From a virus, in IMG/VR virus record IMGVR_UViG_3300029286_000018, positions 30,350-94,349 of that record: a DNA stretch of 64,000 bases. One strand, given 5' to 3'. Position 1 is the first letter of the stretch, and every line of letters begins with the position of its first letter. The notes under the pieces were generated by a model. The model was not told where the DNA came from. It saw only the letters and a list, made by a program, of their open reading frames with translations, and searched no databases. The position numbers were made by a program, and so were the translations under genes. Shown one piece after another: positions 52,201 through 63,500 of this stretch.

Positions 52201-55200
52201 TCAACTGACAAGATATCTCCAATAGGATTTGGCATACAAGATGTTTTTGAGAGTGACTACATGGATTTGATTGAGCGCACCGGTGGTTACAGTAGTCCAT
52301 GGGATTTGATTAGTCAACCAATACATTATGTATCAGAATTTTCTGGAGAGCCAGGCTTTACGCAGACAAGGCAATACGCATCAAAGTATAAAGATCAGTC
52401 AAATTCTCCGATTGTAAGTTTTGAAGATAATGACAATAGATATTTCCCTGGATTCTTTAATAATTCTAAGGTGCAGTCATTTACTGTATCTATTAATGCA
52501 GGTTTTCTTGTAGATAATGTTGTTAGAGAAATTTCCTTTCAACATCCTATTTTGGCTCTTTACATTGATCAGACTGACTTGGATTCAACCGATCTTTCTC
52601 TGGGGAATGGATCAGCTAATCGTGCAAATCTGCTGCCAGATCAGGGTGTTAAGATAACGGTCAACAAATCAAGAACTACACTCAAAGTTTCAATGCCAGC
52701 AGCCATTGAAGTAGATTTTAGTATTCGTGTAGTTGTTTCTTCCGAGCAATTTGACTATCCATTTGAAATAAAAGATGACAAGAAAATTAATGGATTGTAT
52801 AGTGACTTTTTAAATGGTTTTGTAAAATCACCCGATGAGTCTTACTTGTTGGCAAATAACAAGTTTACTATTAGCTCTACAGATAAGCGCTATGATGAAA
52901 TCATTCCTTTACTTGGATTTTTAAAATATGATGATATCAATATAAATCCAAATGCATATGCTGCTAACTTTAATAATTTAACTTCTATTATCTATAACGT
53001 AGATGACATAGACACCACAACATGTAGCGATCTGGTGTCTCAGGGCACATACAGACTGGATGATCAATTTAATCTTGATGGAGATGATGCACATGTGCAT
53101 CATGCATATGTTTGCGTAATTCCAGAACGTGTTTCATTTATGGCTAGAAATAATGAGACTCTTGATGAATATGTTCTTAGAACAAAATCTATAGCTGGTT
53201 ATAGAGAGGCGATTGTCAAAGATGTTTACACTGGATATGGAAAAGTATTTATCATAAATAATAGTATTTCTTCTTCCAGCAAGAGAACTAGCATATCTCT
53301 TGGTACAACAACAAAAATATCAGATCTTCCATCTGTTGATTTATCCGGCTCTTTTAGAGTACAAGTTGATGGAAATTATTCAAGACTAAGCGAAGAAGAT
53401 AAAAAGCTTCTTTCTAATTGGTCGTATCCATCTAGTGATGTCTTTTATCCATCTTCTAAGTCACATCCGAATTACCATTTTATGTGTAATGTTTACATAA
53501 ATGATAAGCCAATACTTTCTCATAATGCTCAAGTCGATTTGGGCGACAAAACGCGTCAATGGGAGGTTGGGTTTGGCTCACCATTTGGTCAGTACCCTGT
53601 TTGTAGAAGCTCTGATGCAAGTTTCTTAGACTTGATGTCTAATAAAAACTGGTCAATTGATTATTCTGATATTAGAATTGGGAATCCAAGAGTTATAGTT
53701 GATCCACGCATCACGGACGCTAGTGCCATAAATGTTTCTAGTGTATTTATTTCAAAATTAGTACCAAATTCTGATTCGAATGTGCAAAACGAGTCTTTTG
53801 CTCAATCTCTGATTGACCCAGGCGATTGGGTTTCCCTTGAGCATGGCAGCTTACTTATTGATGGATGGGAGACATTCAATGGAGGCGCAGTATACGTTGG
53901 TTCTTACACTGCATACACTCCAAGTAAGCGTTCAGTTCTTCTTGAATCATGCATGATATATAATGATAGCTCCCCTGTCAGTTATGCATCATATCCGCAA
54001 TACAAGTCTAGAAGAGGAAGAATTTCTACTGGACAACATGGTGGAATTAACCAAACGGCAGGGACTTTAAAGCCAAATGAAATGCATCAAATATCTTTGA
54101 CGACTGGTATGCGTCAGGTGCAAGAAAGCTATCCTAAGCTGCAAAGATCTATTTTAGTTCAGGCTGATACATCAGTATTTACATGCAGGCACACTCCTGG
54201 AGTAGGCGAATTTGTTGGCCCAAATTCACAGCTTGACTATAAGACATTTAGATCATCTTTCATTCCAAGTTCAAGTAGTTTTGATGTGTATATAAGAAAT
54301 GTTTCAGAAAACCTGAATAATTTATTTTCTTACTTTCCGCTCAACACTGTTGACTATACCGAATCATATGGAATTGACCCGTTCACAGGTCACGAGCAGG
54401 GCGCTTTGACAAAAGATGTTATATTTTATGTGGATGCTAGTGGAGTGTTAAAGCTTTATCAATCGTACTCTGGGGCAAGTGGGTTAATTGTAACGGAAGT
54501 TGAATTGTCAGATCCTCTTGAAATTGTCGCAGTTGATTCTCGCATTAAGTATACAAGTGAAACTAGTCAAAATCCATTCTGTGTTGCAGTGACTTACAGC
54601 GGCTTTTTGCAAAGTTTTACTTACGATGGAACAGAAAATAATATACCTAACTTTGTAAATCAGTCAAATTTACCATCCGCACAAGGTTTTGTCTCTGTTT
54701 CTCTTGGATATGACCACGCATGCGCACTAAAGTCTGACGGTACAGTTGTATGTTGGGGTAGTAATACGTATGGTCAAACTGCAGTGCCATCTGGCTATAA
54801 GTTTGTGCAGGTAAAAGCTGGTCAATATTTTACAATTGGCATTAATGAAAGCGGAGATATTATTGCTTGGGGCAGAAATAACCATGCTCAAGTGTCTCCA
54901 GTGCCATCTGGCAAGTTTGTAAAGATTGATGCAGGCGCTGAGCATGCAGTTGGCATTAAGTTTGACGGAACTGCTGTTTCATGGGGAAGAAATGCAAATA
55001 CCGGTGACCTTGTCGATCCTACAGTAAAATTAATTGATGTTGCGGCTTGTGGCGGAAATATGTATAGTCTTAGCACATACTCAGATTCATCATCTTCATC
55101 ATCTTCTATGGGGACTTATAACGTTGAGCCATTCAATGTCGGTATTGATATAAATGGAAATGTTATTAAGTGGGGTATGTGGAATGATGCATTTACAGCT

Positions 55201-58200
55201 TCTGGTAGGGAAAAATTTCACGCTGTACCATCTATTCCTTGCGTTGCAGTGAAACATGGAATTAAAAGTTGTTTGCTTTTGGGTATAGACGGAAAAGTGT
55301 ATGCTCATGGAATCGCATTTGGTCCATCTGAGCCTGATTCAGCTTCCAACATAAATTCAGTTTACAAAACAGATCTTGATTTTGCTTCTGGTGGTCCTTT
55401 TATTGAATCGGTATATTCTTATGCAGAGTCAGATTTGATAGAAGAAGATGTAGATGTTGAGGCTTATCGCTTGTTCGGGATGGCGTCTAGTGATGCATTT
55501 AACCAGTCATATGGCTTGCCGCTGTTGAATAGTTTTTCAAGTATTCCTTTGTCTTGGCAGTACGGTAATTTACAAAAGTCTCCATCATGTGAAGTTGACA
55601 AATTTAATAAATGCACTTTGATTTGGGAAGATAATTCATATGGAGTATGGGGTATATATGAGTCTTCTAATATTTGGATTAATAGATCATTTAGTGATCG
55701 TATATTCCTTTCTGATAAAGAAGTGCCTTCATTACGTCCTTCTATTGCTTCTGATGGAGCTGGTAGAAGAGCTGTAGTCTGGGAATCCATTTCTGGGGAT
55801 AGTCATGCAATACGCATGGCTTCTCACATTAAGCACCCTGATTATGCTTCCGACTGTGATGTTGATAAGGTAGTTTCAAACAGCAGGCTCCTTGGCTTTG
55901 ATCCTGATCCATATGATCCATATAATGTAGAGCAGTCTTTGATGTCTTGCAAGGTTGACCTGTCATTTACCGCACCAGAATTTGGCAATTACTTCTTTAG
56001 TATAGCATTTAAAGATTTGAGTGATGTTAATATTATATATAAACAATCTTCTTCTAAAACTGAATCTGGTAAATGGCTTATAAATGGCAAGTTCATATCA
56101 TATGATGGACAAGTGATTGCTCAAGGAGAAACCGTAACTGTATCTTATGTCCCAGATTCTAACGATAATGTTTTTAATAAAGTTTTAAAAGTTGAGCTTA
56201 CCTATAGTACCGAAGAGACATCTGGTGAGTCTATGCTATTCTATGCCAGCAAGTCAACGCAGGTCACGCCTGGAGTTACTTGGTGGATGAATGATTTATT
56301 CCCAGTGACTGTGGATTATCCAGTCTCTATTAATGGTTCTGCTAGAATACCATATTTAAGTGAATATATGGTATTTGCAGAAGCTGCCAAAAACTGCCCT
56401 GTTACTATTCTGCCACAGGGTGCTGGGTATTTTGAAACTCAAGGAGTTGGAAAAGATCAAAACTTTATATTCCCTTCTGGGGTTTCTAGTCTTCCAGGCG
56501 TGACAGCTGGAACATTCGTAAAGAGTTTCTTGTTTGTTCTTGGAGATGATGATGGTACTACCTTGAATCCAGTAGAGGCCACACTGTCATTCAATCAGCC
56601 AATTGTTGCCGTATTAATAGATGAGGAAAATATGCAGTTCAGTGATGGGTATTTCACTGACCCACTGGCTCCCATCAATGTGTCACGCAAAAATGTAGTA
56701 GATACTTTTCAGTTTTATGATGGTGAGTACATGAGACTTGATGAGGACCGAAAGAAGTTGCATATAAGATTTTATCAACCTCGCAAAGCAACATGGCCAA
56801 CTCCTCTGACAAAAGTGTCTCCTAAAGCACTCAAAGGATTTGTAACTGCATCTCCTACAGTCACTGACACTCCTATAGCCACTGACACTGCAGCGACTGC
56901 TTCTATTAATCTTGGGAAGGATGAAGCGAGTATTGTATCTTTTTCTGAGGAAACATTAGGGCCACTTGTATCTCAAGAAAATATAAAACCTTACGCCACA
57001 TTTAGAGTTATTGTGGCGAACACTGGTCGTGTTTCTGGTCAAATTGTCACCACATATTTTTGCCCAGCTCCTCTGCGTGCTCTATGTAAGATAAGTACTG
57101 CTTACACCAATAATTCATCTCAATCTAAAGATGTTCATTTTAAGGTTTCTGTTTATTCAGATTCATCTTACAAAGATGCAATCATGGCATTTAATTCCAA
57201 AACAGATGCAAGACTTTGGTCTAGCGGAAGTAATGTATTCCCGGTAAATGGTATAACTATTTCTCCAAGCGCAACAGGTTCTGTTAGCTTTGCTCCACCT
57301 ATCATTAACATTCAAAATGGTCAATATCCAATAGACGAATCTTCTGTAAATACGCAAACACGAGCAAGTTCTATATATGACTATTATAATTTGGCAAGAA
57401 CTTCACTTATATGCGGAATCAAATATTATATCATCGCAGAAGCTACTGTTAATAATGATGATATAGAATTGTACAGAACATCATTTCTATGTGGTTGTAA
57501 CGACAATCTTTTTGACAGAGAGGACGAGTCTGAGTGGCGTAGTGTGATGAATAGTTCAATTAATACTGTGATAGCTTCAGCAAAATGGTATATTGGTAAT
57601 CCAAGTGTGAGTGCAACAAGAAATGGTTTATTTGCAATTTCATGGGAAGATTCCCGATCTAGTGCAAATTTAAATGGCCTTAATAATAAGGAAAATCAGA
57701 ATTTAGACATATATTGTGGCTTCTTTGATGCAATCAATGATTCAGTTGATTCAGCATATCATGCTGGAATTGATCGTTTGTTGTTAAATAATTCAGTAGC
57801 AGACGATGTCGCAATAAGAGATCAAAGACTTCCACAATTGATTTCAGATCCTTTTGGTAATTTTACTATGTTTGCGAGCAAAGATTACAATAAGATTATA
57901 AAGCGTTATTTCAGCGTTGGCTCTAAAGTCACTCCAAATATAATAGTAGAGTCTGCAATTACAACTGCATGCTCCTTTACCCTTACTGATATTAATACTT
58001 ATCAAACTGCTTTTGATGGTGGCGAATTTATGCAGATTCGTGTTAATGATAAATTCATAAAGGGGTATAAATCTATTGCTGCGGCTGCTCCAGCTCCAAT
58101 TGTGAATGATTGCTTTGTTGATTTAGAAATAATTGGAATACCTGGCGCAATGGCATATCGCATTAAGAATGAATCGGAATCAGACTTTACCGACTGGATA

Positions 58201-59052
58201 CCTATTAACCTTCCATTGCAGCCGCTTGACAGTGCTGGCAAGGCAATAAGTCTAGACGCAAGTGTTTTCCGTGAAACATTTAAAGGTAGATGGATAGCAA
58301 ATGATATATTTACTGCTCCCTGGGTGCTCAGTAAGGCCGATGGAGTTAAAAGAGTTTGTATAGAAATTTTGACTCAATTTGGCAAAACTCAGCAGTTCTG
58401 CATGGATATTATTGCCGAATACGCATCACTATCTTATATTGTAGAAATATTCTACTCACCTATTGATTCAAACAGCAAGTTGTTTAAGCCTGTTCGCTAC
58501 AAGGGCATACCTGTTGTTAATAGAAAAACATATTATAGTCAAGCTACAGACTCTCAGTCAGCAGTCACTATTTCAAAAGAAGATTTACGTAGCTTGGACT
58601 TAGACTCTTATACTGAAGTAGATGTTTATGTGCAGGTTACTTTTGAGGATGCAGAAAGAATAGCTAGACTGGATGCCCTAAATAGTATTTCTAGTTATGC
58701 TAGTCGCCGTAAAGATAACGGTTCTATGCAGCTTTCGCTATATCAGCAAGGAAATCGAGTACAGACAGCTTCGCTGGTTGTCAGTGATGCTGTAAACGGA
58801 ATTTATTATGGAAAATTTAAGATAAATAAAAATAATGGGGTAACAGACAAAGATGGGCTTGCATTCGTATTTGTGGATCTCCCGTCAGAGTGCCTTAATC
58901 CGTTTGTTAAGAATTTTATATCTGTATTAAGACTGATAAATGATCAAAACCTAGATATGTCTCAAGCAAAAGTCGTTGACTCAAATGCATTTATTGAGCA
59001 GTATATACAGAACGATAAGCGTAATGCTTTCGGTAAGAGGAGGATTAACTAA
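49213..59052 (+). CDS. Giant tail fibre/adhesin-like protein with RCC1 repeats, 3279 aa
   Basis: By far the largest gene. It is Ser/Asn/Tyr-rich and mainly beta. An RCC1-type propeller lies at about residues 1830-2040, with repeats such as DHACALKSDGTVVCWGSN, IIAWGRNNHAQ and AVSWGRNANTG, then IKWGMW and VYAHG. BNR/Asp-box-like SDG-type segments occur elsewhere. A domain with LSFNQPIVAVLID near residues 2430-2530 matches one near residues 1076-1180, suggesting internal duplication. Ser-rich linker at about 1958-1965. No signal peptide. The start overlaps the glycosyltransferase and the stop overlaps the next ATG (TAATG). A fibre or adhesin is the best guess. Confidence 0.78.
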   Translation: MLSPVIKINDFDSISGLVSASLINLDYKKTYKFEFSNINFNVLNGRISTNVPDLEKIEQRSQVDFSFNVKNDEDKFLFCKIYEWDLDMWKEVHISTAVVSEQKIISVDSNLIQIEQPYVGPNDKISVIIKAESEHRYDVRIDKKTFGIKTDKNGVGKLLVNTINAVDYPTYIGKFVKKISCSLIDTVKKEAISLAECEYVPENLYALAATNDPNRPSCVILDPDPVAVFSVNTDAFNAQCFPQPLVGSAFTTSGSNFANTTRLDDSYINCNDGYVSSAKTVVDSSCKIYHQPRMARIAPAVSSEADLRLNSLYGSGSSPIDKSAWSSRPIGFVYSSCDANANSENVSVDPCSFTSQEIKKIPRIFLGCTTDATNVKIFGLARGILKAPPAYFHSILVGDPSVVSGVFEDGDIVNVVFDLPSGERISKSLEYQSSTYSSLAAFITAFASEISSDENITNAGISVRVYTDKYRIDVYSDTKFNIYAGQVNYVDSETGNYKTNNKIYIIRDSKYTFDFEITSPVNYDDIKTLLSSGATHMLFLDSQFKGMTVSITQSEDKGTIVLDTCPRVTQSRRGLGAFVVSEDTNCVHVALINDSRVSDDDGTKVTALPFARNSFNEVIPSSNPVITKFGHVFCQALIDNKWQIFSYFPSLSDSPWLQLTYNGENRNVSACSDGFGNVHLSWETDRYGYTSVQYACIGPSSKLINRLSLSGMISKQFVDELYEKTFTINPLESAVNFVQQSSANISLIPETSLISLVEGAQIGGGSFSIAREFTGYVRIEKDEFNALITENRSVKLGFVDWGLKVQPNINLGDYCTSYLVHFEQVGTETGQTLSSLFSAKFNGKILRVFASPTDFGLSSKYFRSNRISYPSNSSVTFDNNGLVESGSISVGSDETTLDFSFSYLDGGGTGPLEFRVLVEGVKNQSSIEQSNWNRIFSNNGRVSVSEDTAVCVECAPSSDCAVATLSVSQDHNGTYFQGQEAEINISAHALCSIGPKSTDKISPIGFGIQDVFESDYMDLIERTGGYSSPWDLISQPIHYVSEFSGEPGFTQTRQYASKYKDQSNSPIVSFEDNDNRYFPGFFNNSKVQSFTVSINAGFLVDNVVREISFQHPILALYIDQTDLDSTDLSLGNGSANRANLLPDQGVKITVNKSRTTLKVSMPAAIEVDFSIRVVVSSEQFDYPFEIKDDKKINGLYSDFLNGFVKSPDESYLLANNKFTISSTDKRYDEIIPLLGFLKYDDININPNAYAANFNNLTSIIYNVDDIDTTTCSDLVSQGTYRLDDQFNLDGDDAHVHHAYVCVIPERVSFMARNNETLDEYVLRTKSIAGYREAIVKDVYTGYGKVFIINNSISSSSKRTSISLGTTTKISDLPSVDLSGSFRVQVDGNYSRLSEEDKKLLSNWSYPSSDVFYPSSKSHPNYHFMCNVYINDKPILSHNAQVDLGDKTRQWEVGFGSPFGQYPVCRSSDASFLDLMSNKNWSIDYSDIRIGNPRVIVDPRITDASAINVSSVFISKLVPNSDSNVQNESFAQSLIDPGDWVSLEHGSLLIDGWETFNGGAVYVGSYTAYTPSKRSVLLESCMIYNDSSPVSYASYPQYKSRRGRISTGQHGGINQTAGTLKPNEMHQISLTTGMRQVQESYPKLQRSILVQADTSVFTCRHTPGVGEFVGPNSQLDYKTFRSSFIPSSSSFDVYIRNVSENLNNLFSYFPLNTVDYTESYGIDPFTGHEQGALTKDVIFYVDASGVLKLYQSYSGASGLIVTEVELSDPLEIVAVDSRIKYTSETSQNPFCVAVTYSGFLQSFTYDGTENNIPNFVNQSNLPSAQGFVSVSLGYDHACALKSDGTVVCWGSNTYGQTAVPSGYKFVQVKAGQYFTIGINESGDIIAWGRNNHAQVSPVPSGKFVKIDAGAEHAVGIKFDGTAVSWGRNANTGDLVDPTVKLIDVAACGGNMYSLSTYSDSSSSSSSMGTYNVEPFNVGIDINGNVIKWGMWNDAFTASGREKFHAVPSIPCVAVKHGIKSCLLLGIDGKVYAHGIAFGPSEPDSASNINSVYKTDLDFASGGPFIESVYSYAESDLIEEDVDVEAYRLFGMASSDAFNQSYGLPLLNSFSSIPLSWQYGNLQKSPSCEVDKFNKCTLIWEDNSYGVWGIYESSNIWINRSFSDRIFLSDKEVPSLRPSIASDGAGRRAVVWESISGDSHAIRMASHIKHPDYASDCDVDKVVSNSRLLGFDPDPYDPYNVEQSLMSCKVDLSFTAPEFGNYFFSIAFKDLSDVNIIYKQSSSKTESGKWLINGKFISYDGQVIAQGETVTVSYVPDSNDNVFNKVLKVELTYSTEETSGESMLFYASKSTQVTPGVTWWMNDLFPVTVDYPVSINGSARIPYLSEYMVFAEAAKNCPVTILPQGAGYFETQGVGKDQNFIFPSGVSSLPGVTAGTFVKSFLFVLGDDDGTTLNPVEATLSFNQPIVAVLIDEENMQFSDGYFTDPLAPINVSRKNVVDTFQFYDGEYMRLDEDRKKLHIRFYQPRKATWPTPLTKVSPKALKGFVTASPTVTDTPIATDTAATASINLGKDEASIVSFSEETLGPLVSQENIKPYATFRVIVANTGRVSGQIVTTYFCPAPLRALCKISTAYTNNSSQSKDVHFKVSVYSDSSYKDAIMAFNSKTDARLWSSGSNVFPVNGITISPSATGSVSFAPPIINIQNGQYPIDESSVNTQTRASSIYDYYNLARTSLICGIKYYIIAEATVNNDDIELYRTSFLCGCNDNLFDREDESEWRSVMNSSINTVIASAKWYIGNPSVSATRNGLFAISWEDSRSSANLNGLNNKENQNLDIYCGFFDAINDSVDSAYHAGIDRLLLNNSVADDVAIRDQRLPQLISDPFGNFTMFASKDYNKIIKRYFSVGSKVTPNIIVESAITTACSFTLTDINTYQTAFDGGEFMQIRVNDKFIKGYKSIAAAAPAPIVNDCFVDLEIIGIPGAMAYRIKNESESDFTDWIPINLPLQPLDSAGKAISLDASVFRETFKGRWIANDIFTAPWVLSKADGVKRVCIEILTQFGKTQQFCMDIIAEYASLSYIVEIFYSPIDSNSKLFKPVRYKGIPVVNRKTYYSQATDSQSAVTISKEDLRSLDLDSYTEVDVYVQVTFEDAERIARLDALNSISSYASRRKDNGSMQLSLYQQGNRVQTASLVVSDAVNGIYYGKFKINKNNGVTDKDGLAFVFVDLPSECLNPFVKNFISVLRLINDQNLDMSQAKVVDSNAFIEQYIQNDKRNAFGKRRIN

Positions 59053-60557
59053 TGGCAACTCCTGCAACGCCCGTACTTGAATATCCACTTGGTTCTGAAT
59101 CTATTTCAACTAAAATTATTGAGATAAAATGGAAAGCGCAAAATGCTACAGTTGGTCAATTTGACCCAACTTATTTGTACGAAATTTTATATAAAAGTGC
59201 TGATCCTATTTTGGCTGCTCAGGCAGGCTGGGAGAGATTAGCAACACTGCCTTCTTCTTCTCAGCTATATAATTGGATTATTCCTGAGTATCTTTTTGGT
59301 TCTAAGATAATGATAGCTGTTCGTTCATTGTCAAAAAATGGAAATGGTTCTAGTTATGCTCAAAGTGGTATTTTTGAAATTGAGCCTAAACCTTTACCTA
59401 AGCCTTCTGTCTCAAATCCAGTTGCAGGCAAGGTCTATGGTTCACAAATAGTGATTCAATTAAACAACCCTATGCTCATAGAAGATACATCCAAATTAAA
59501 TAGATATAGAATTAACTTGTATTATTCGAGTCCAAGTAATTCAGTATCTTATGCTCCAATAATAGAAAGAATTTCTGGTTCAACCACTCAGGTTATATGG
59601 GAAACTTCGCAGTTAAGTCCAGCTGATGATTATGTAATGTACGCTTTCTATAGTGATGACTTTGGCAGAAAAGGCCCCCAGGTGTCAATAGGTCCGTTTG
59701 TTGTTGAGAACCAGGGGTACATGTTGATCGACACGGACGGACCAGAAGTTGCGGTTAAAATAAATTCATTGAATGGATATTTAAAGAATAGAGATATAAG
59801 TGTTGAACTATATGCATATGATGAAATTGATGACATTCATGGATTTAAATTAATAGAGAATATCAGAACCTCTGCTGGTGACATTGCTGAAGTGATGGCA
59901 AGTGAGCCAAGGTTCTATCAAAAGAATAATTTCTTATCACTGTCAGACGTTGATGGCTCTTATGTGATTACAGCGCTTGTTGAGGATTTGGGTGGAAATC
60001 GGGCTAATGAGGAAGACGCCAGCGCTGTAAAAGTTCAAAATAAATATAGAAAGTTTTTTAGTAAAAATAACTTTAAAATTACCGCACTTGCTAAAACATC
60101 AGACAGTCTATACGCTTGTATGTATGATGGAACTTATACTCAGGTAATAAGAGTTAAAGATGGTAAAGTATATTTCATAAGTTCTTTTCCTGGAAGAATT
60201 ATTGCTCTTGCAGTCATAAATGAAAAAATATATGGTAGTAAATTTAACTCAGATAGAGTATTAGAATTGGTTTCTATTGAGTCTACGGGTTTAGTGCCAC
60301 TAATATCCCTTATGTCTCCTGATACGGAAATGTCTGCATTACATGACTCAGGTGACTCTGGAATATTGTTGGGATGTATCAATGGTGATGTATATAGATA
60401 TTTTAATCAAAATATTACACTTTTAAGAAATTTAGGATCTGGAATTTCTAGTATGTATCCTGGTCAATTTAGTTCAGTTTTTATATTGACTCAGAGTTCC
60501 GAAAAAGTATTTATATACAACGATGGAATTTTAAATAAAGTACAAATAACTATTTAA
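59052..60557 (+). CDS. Tail protein with FN3-like domains and a propeller-like C-terminus, 501 aa
   Basis: TAATG coupling joins it to the giant gene. Residues about 1-110 and 115-225 look like FN3/Ig-type domains (PVLEYPLGSES, then IEIKWKAQN; VIQLNNPML; YVMYAFYSDD). A third similar beta part with EVAVKINSLNG follows. The last about 160 residues have blade-like repeats (ALAKTSDSLYACMYDG, then IIALAVINEKIYG), suggesting a beta-propeller. Predicted to be part of the fibre tip. No catalytic residues seen. Confidence 0.73.
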   Translation: MATPATPVLEYPLGSESISTKIIEIKWKAQNATVGQFDPTYLYEILYKSADPILAAQAGWERLATLPSSSQLYNWIIPEYLFGSKIMIAVRSLSKNGNGSSYAQSGIFEIEPKPLPKPSVSNPVAGKVYGSQIVIQLNNPMLIEDTSKLNRYRINLYYSSPSNSVSYAPIIERISGSTTQVIWETSQLSPADDYVMYAFYSDDFGRKGPQVSIGPFVVENQGYMLIDTDGPEVAVKINSLNGYLKNRDISVELYAYDEIDDIHGFKLIENIRTSAGDIAEVMASEPRFYQKNNFLSLSDVDGSYVITALVEDLGGNRANEEDASAVKVQNKYRKFFSKNNFKITALAKTSDSLYACMYDGTYTQVIRVKDGKVYFISSFPGRIIALAVINEKIYGSKFNSDRVLELVSIESTGLVPLISLMSPDTEMSALHDSGDSGILLGCINGDVYRYFNQNITLLRNLGSGISSMYPGQFSSVFILTQSSEKVFIYNDGILNKVQITI

Positions 60558-60558
60558 C

Positions 60559-63500
60559 ATGAATTATATTAAACCATTATTTCGCATCGATAGACGGCCA
60601 ATAGTAAAAATCAATTGCGCCAATATTCTGAATGACACCAATTCAGACTTGCGAAATTTACCATGCCCAGACTTTAACAATGACGGAATTGTTGACTCAA
60701 AAGACTTGGGAATCTTGACGGCAAATATAGGAACACGTAATAGTCTTTACGATTTAAATGGTGACGGGATAGTTGATATCGGTGATGTAAACTTATTAAT
60801 TTCATATTATGGTCTACTTAATTGCGCTCAGTGGAGTGGATCTGCATATAGCAACGTATGTAATTCTGCAAGAATGAGTAGAGGCGTTGCTTCCCTTTGT
60901 CAGCCTAACGGGTTTTATAATTTTTTCAATATTAAGTTACAACGATTATATGATGCTGGAGTAAGGCGTTTTGTTTTGCAGTGTCCGTCTGGAACTTTTA
61001 GTAATACTATTTTGTCATCTAATATTCGTGACCCGTTTGATGCTAGTGGTGCATATAGCGTGTTGACATCACAGACCAAAGAAGTTCTTAATTGCAATGA
61101 ACCTGGTATTCCATTTGACAAATCTAATAATATTAGTGGTGGTTATTTTGAAAGCTTTCGTGGCCTTATGAGGGAATGGGTTGGTTCATTAGGCGAAAAT
61201 GTTGAAATATTTATAGAAATTAATTCTTCTGTTTTGATGCTTGGTGCAGAAGTTGATTATAGCAACATAATGCTCAGAGCTGATTTAGGGGATTCGCACT
61301 TTTATGAAAGCTTTGATCCAGACAATATAAAGCACGTCGAATGGTTGAGCTACAATACTCAAGAGATGGACACCGATGGGTTGTCTGGCATAGCCCTTAA
61401 TAACTTTGGGGCAAAATCTTTAGGTAGATTTGATGGGTACAAAAACATAAATCATTTTATGTCCTCAACTTTTAATGGACAAGAAGTGATGTGTACCAAT
61501 TTACCAAATATCAATGGAAATTTATATAATTTTGAAGAGTATTCAAAGTGTAAATTTGTATTTGATCAAGATAATTTTAACTTGGCAACATTCAATAAGA
61601 TGGCGAATGCTCGCTTGTTCCAGTATAATGCTGAGATTCACGCAATTGCTTCAGCGAATATATCAAAAAGTGAGTCTGATTTTTATGATCTTGCTTATAA
61701 TTACGGATGTGTTCCTGGCCTTAAGCTTACCTACAATGACGACATTGACGTTGGTTCAGTTTCTTCTGCTATTGGCAGAATGAAAAACGCGATTGAATCT
61801 GCTGAAAGAAAGATATCACTAGGACAAAACGGTAGAAAGTTTTACTTGTTTAGCGAATATGCGGGAAATACTGCAGATTCTAATAACGTAGTTTCCTCCA
61901 AGAATAATTACTTAAGATCTGATTTAGCAAAAGCAAAAGACACTATAGTCCCTGTAATAAAAGCAAATTGCTCTGTAAATATTAGCAATTTATCTATTGA
62001 CATAGCTCGTACGTATATTCCAGCATGGTGGTTTACAAATAATCGTCAAAGCTGCATCGATAGTTCGATGCTTAATTTTGTTTCAGATTCATGGACTGTG
62101 CCAAATAGTTCAAGCATTTTAAATGCTTCTGTGCCAAGTCCATATGGTACTATTGGTCCAGAAAAATGTGCAGATGCTGTTTTTGATCAGAATATTTATT
62201 ATCAAATATTTTATAATGGCACTTCTGCAGCAAAGATAGATTTCAAGCAAAGCAAAAATTTTATAGTAAAATTAGAAAATTGGGGAGATTTGCATGATCA
62301 CATTTATAGTGATTCTCCATTTGAAGGCACTACTTTGGATCAAAATGGGTGGTGTCGTCTGTTTACGCATGGAGCAGACAAAGTTCGTCCTTATCGGGAC
62401 AGCGATTTGAACCTTGACTACAATCCGATAGACCCAGCAAAAAATCTCTTTGCATATAATGGTTCACAAGAATGCGCCATGTGGGTTAAGCGTTTCATCG
62501 CAAGATTTAAGTGGAGGCAAGGTTATCTTGCTTCTTATGATGCAGATTATGTGGTACCAAGTCCTTCCTTGATTTATATAGATGAACAAACTACAATTCA
62601 AGTTTCAGATTTTATTAATTATAAAAATGTAAATACAGGGCTTATGTCTCGTAAATATTTCGGCAGTTGGTTTAATCATTTCAATGATTCTCGTTATTCA
62701 TTGCAAACGATTGGATTTAAATGGCGTGATTCAGTTAGTTTAAGCGATGCTTTCTTTGCAGCTACAAGTCAATATTCTAATGAATTCTCAGTAATTCGCA
62801 CTGATGGAAATAGTCAAAGTACTTTCGGTAAAATTCTTCCTAGCGATTATAAGCCAACGTCAAATCAAGTTACTTATGACAATCAGTCAAATGCAAGCAT
62901 GGAAAAATGGCTGCAAATATTGATTGATGAAGTTGTTGCTCGTCGTGTTTACGAATCATTTGGTGTGCAGGTAGAAAAAGCATTTTCTAATGGTAGATAT
63001 TCGCAAAAAGGATTTGTTGGTTATGTTCCAAGTTCAGATTTGTATGGCAATATACATGCTCCATTCTACCCCCTGATTAATAGATGGCAAAATTATAATG
63101 GTAAATATGGATTTAATGATGTAAAGTCATCTTCATTTCTAGTCTCATATATTCATCCTGTTTCTGTAATAGCAAGTAAATTTGCTTCCACTAAGCTTGG
63201 ATGGTCTCCAAGTATTTTAAATTCCGACATTAATATAAGGTTTGAAATTTTAGATTATTATAGTTCAGCCTTTAGTGGTGATCTGCAAAATTCGCAATGG
63301 GGATGGCCTATTTTTTACAATAATGATTCAGATGATCGTGGATCATATATTTACGGAACTGGTAACTCTGATTTTGCTACTGGCTATTCAATAGGTGATG
63401 CTCATCAAAGATCTTTACGTACAAATTTAATTTACAACCACAAAAAATATATTAATTATTTACTTAATACAATTGATTCTCTTGACAGCAATTCTACATT

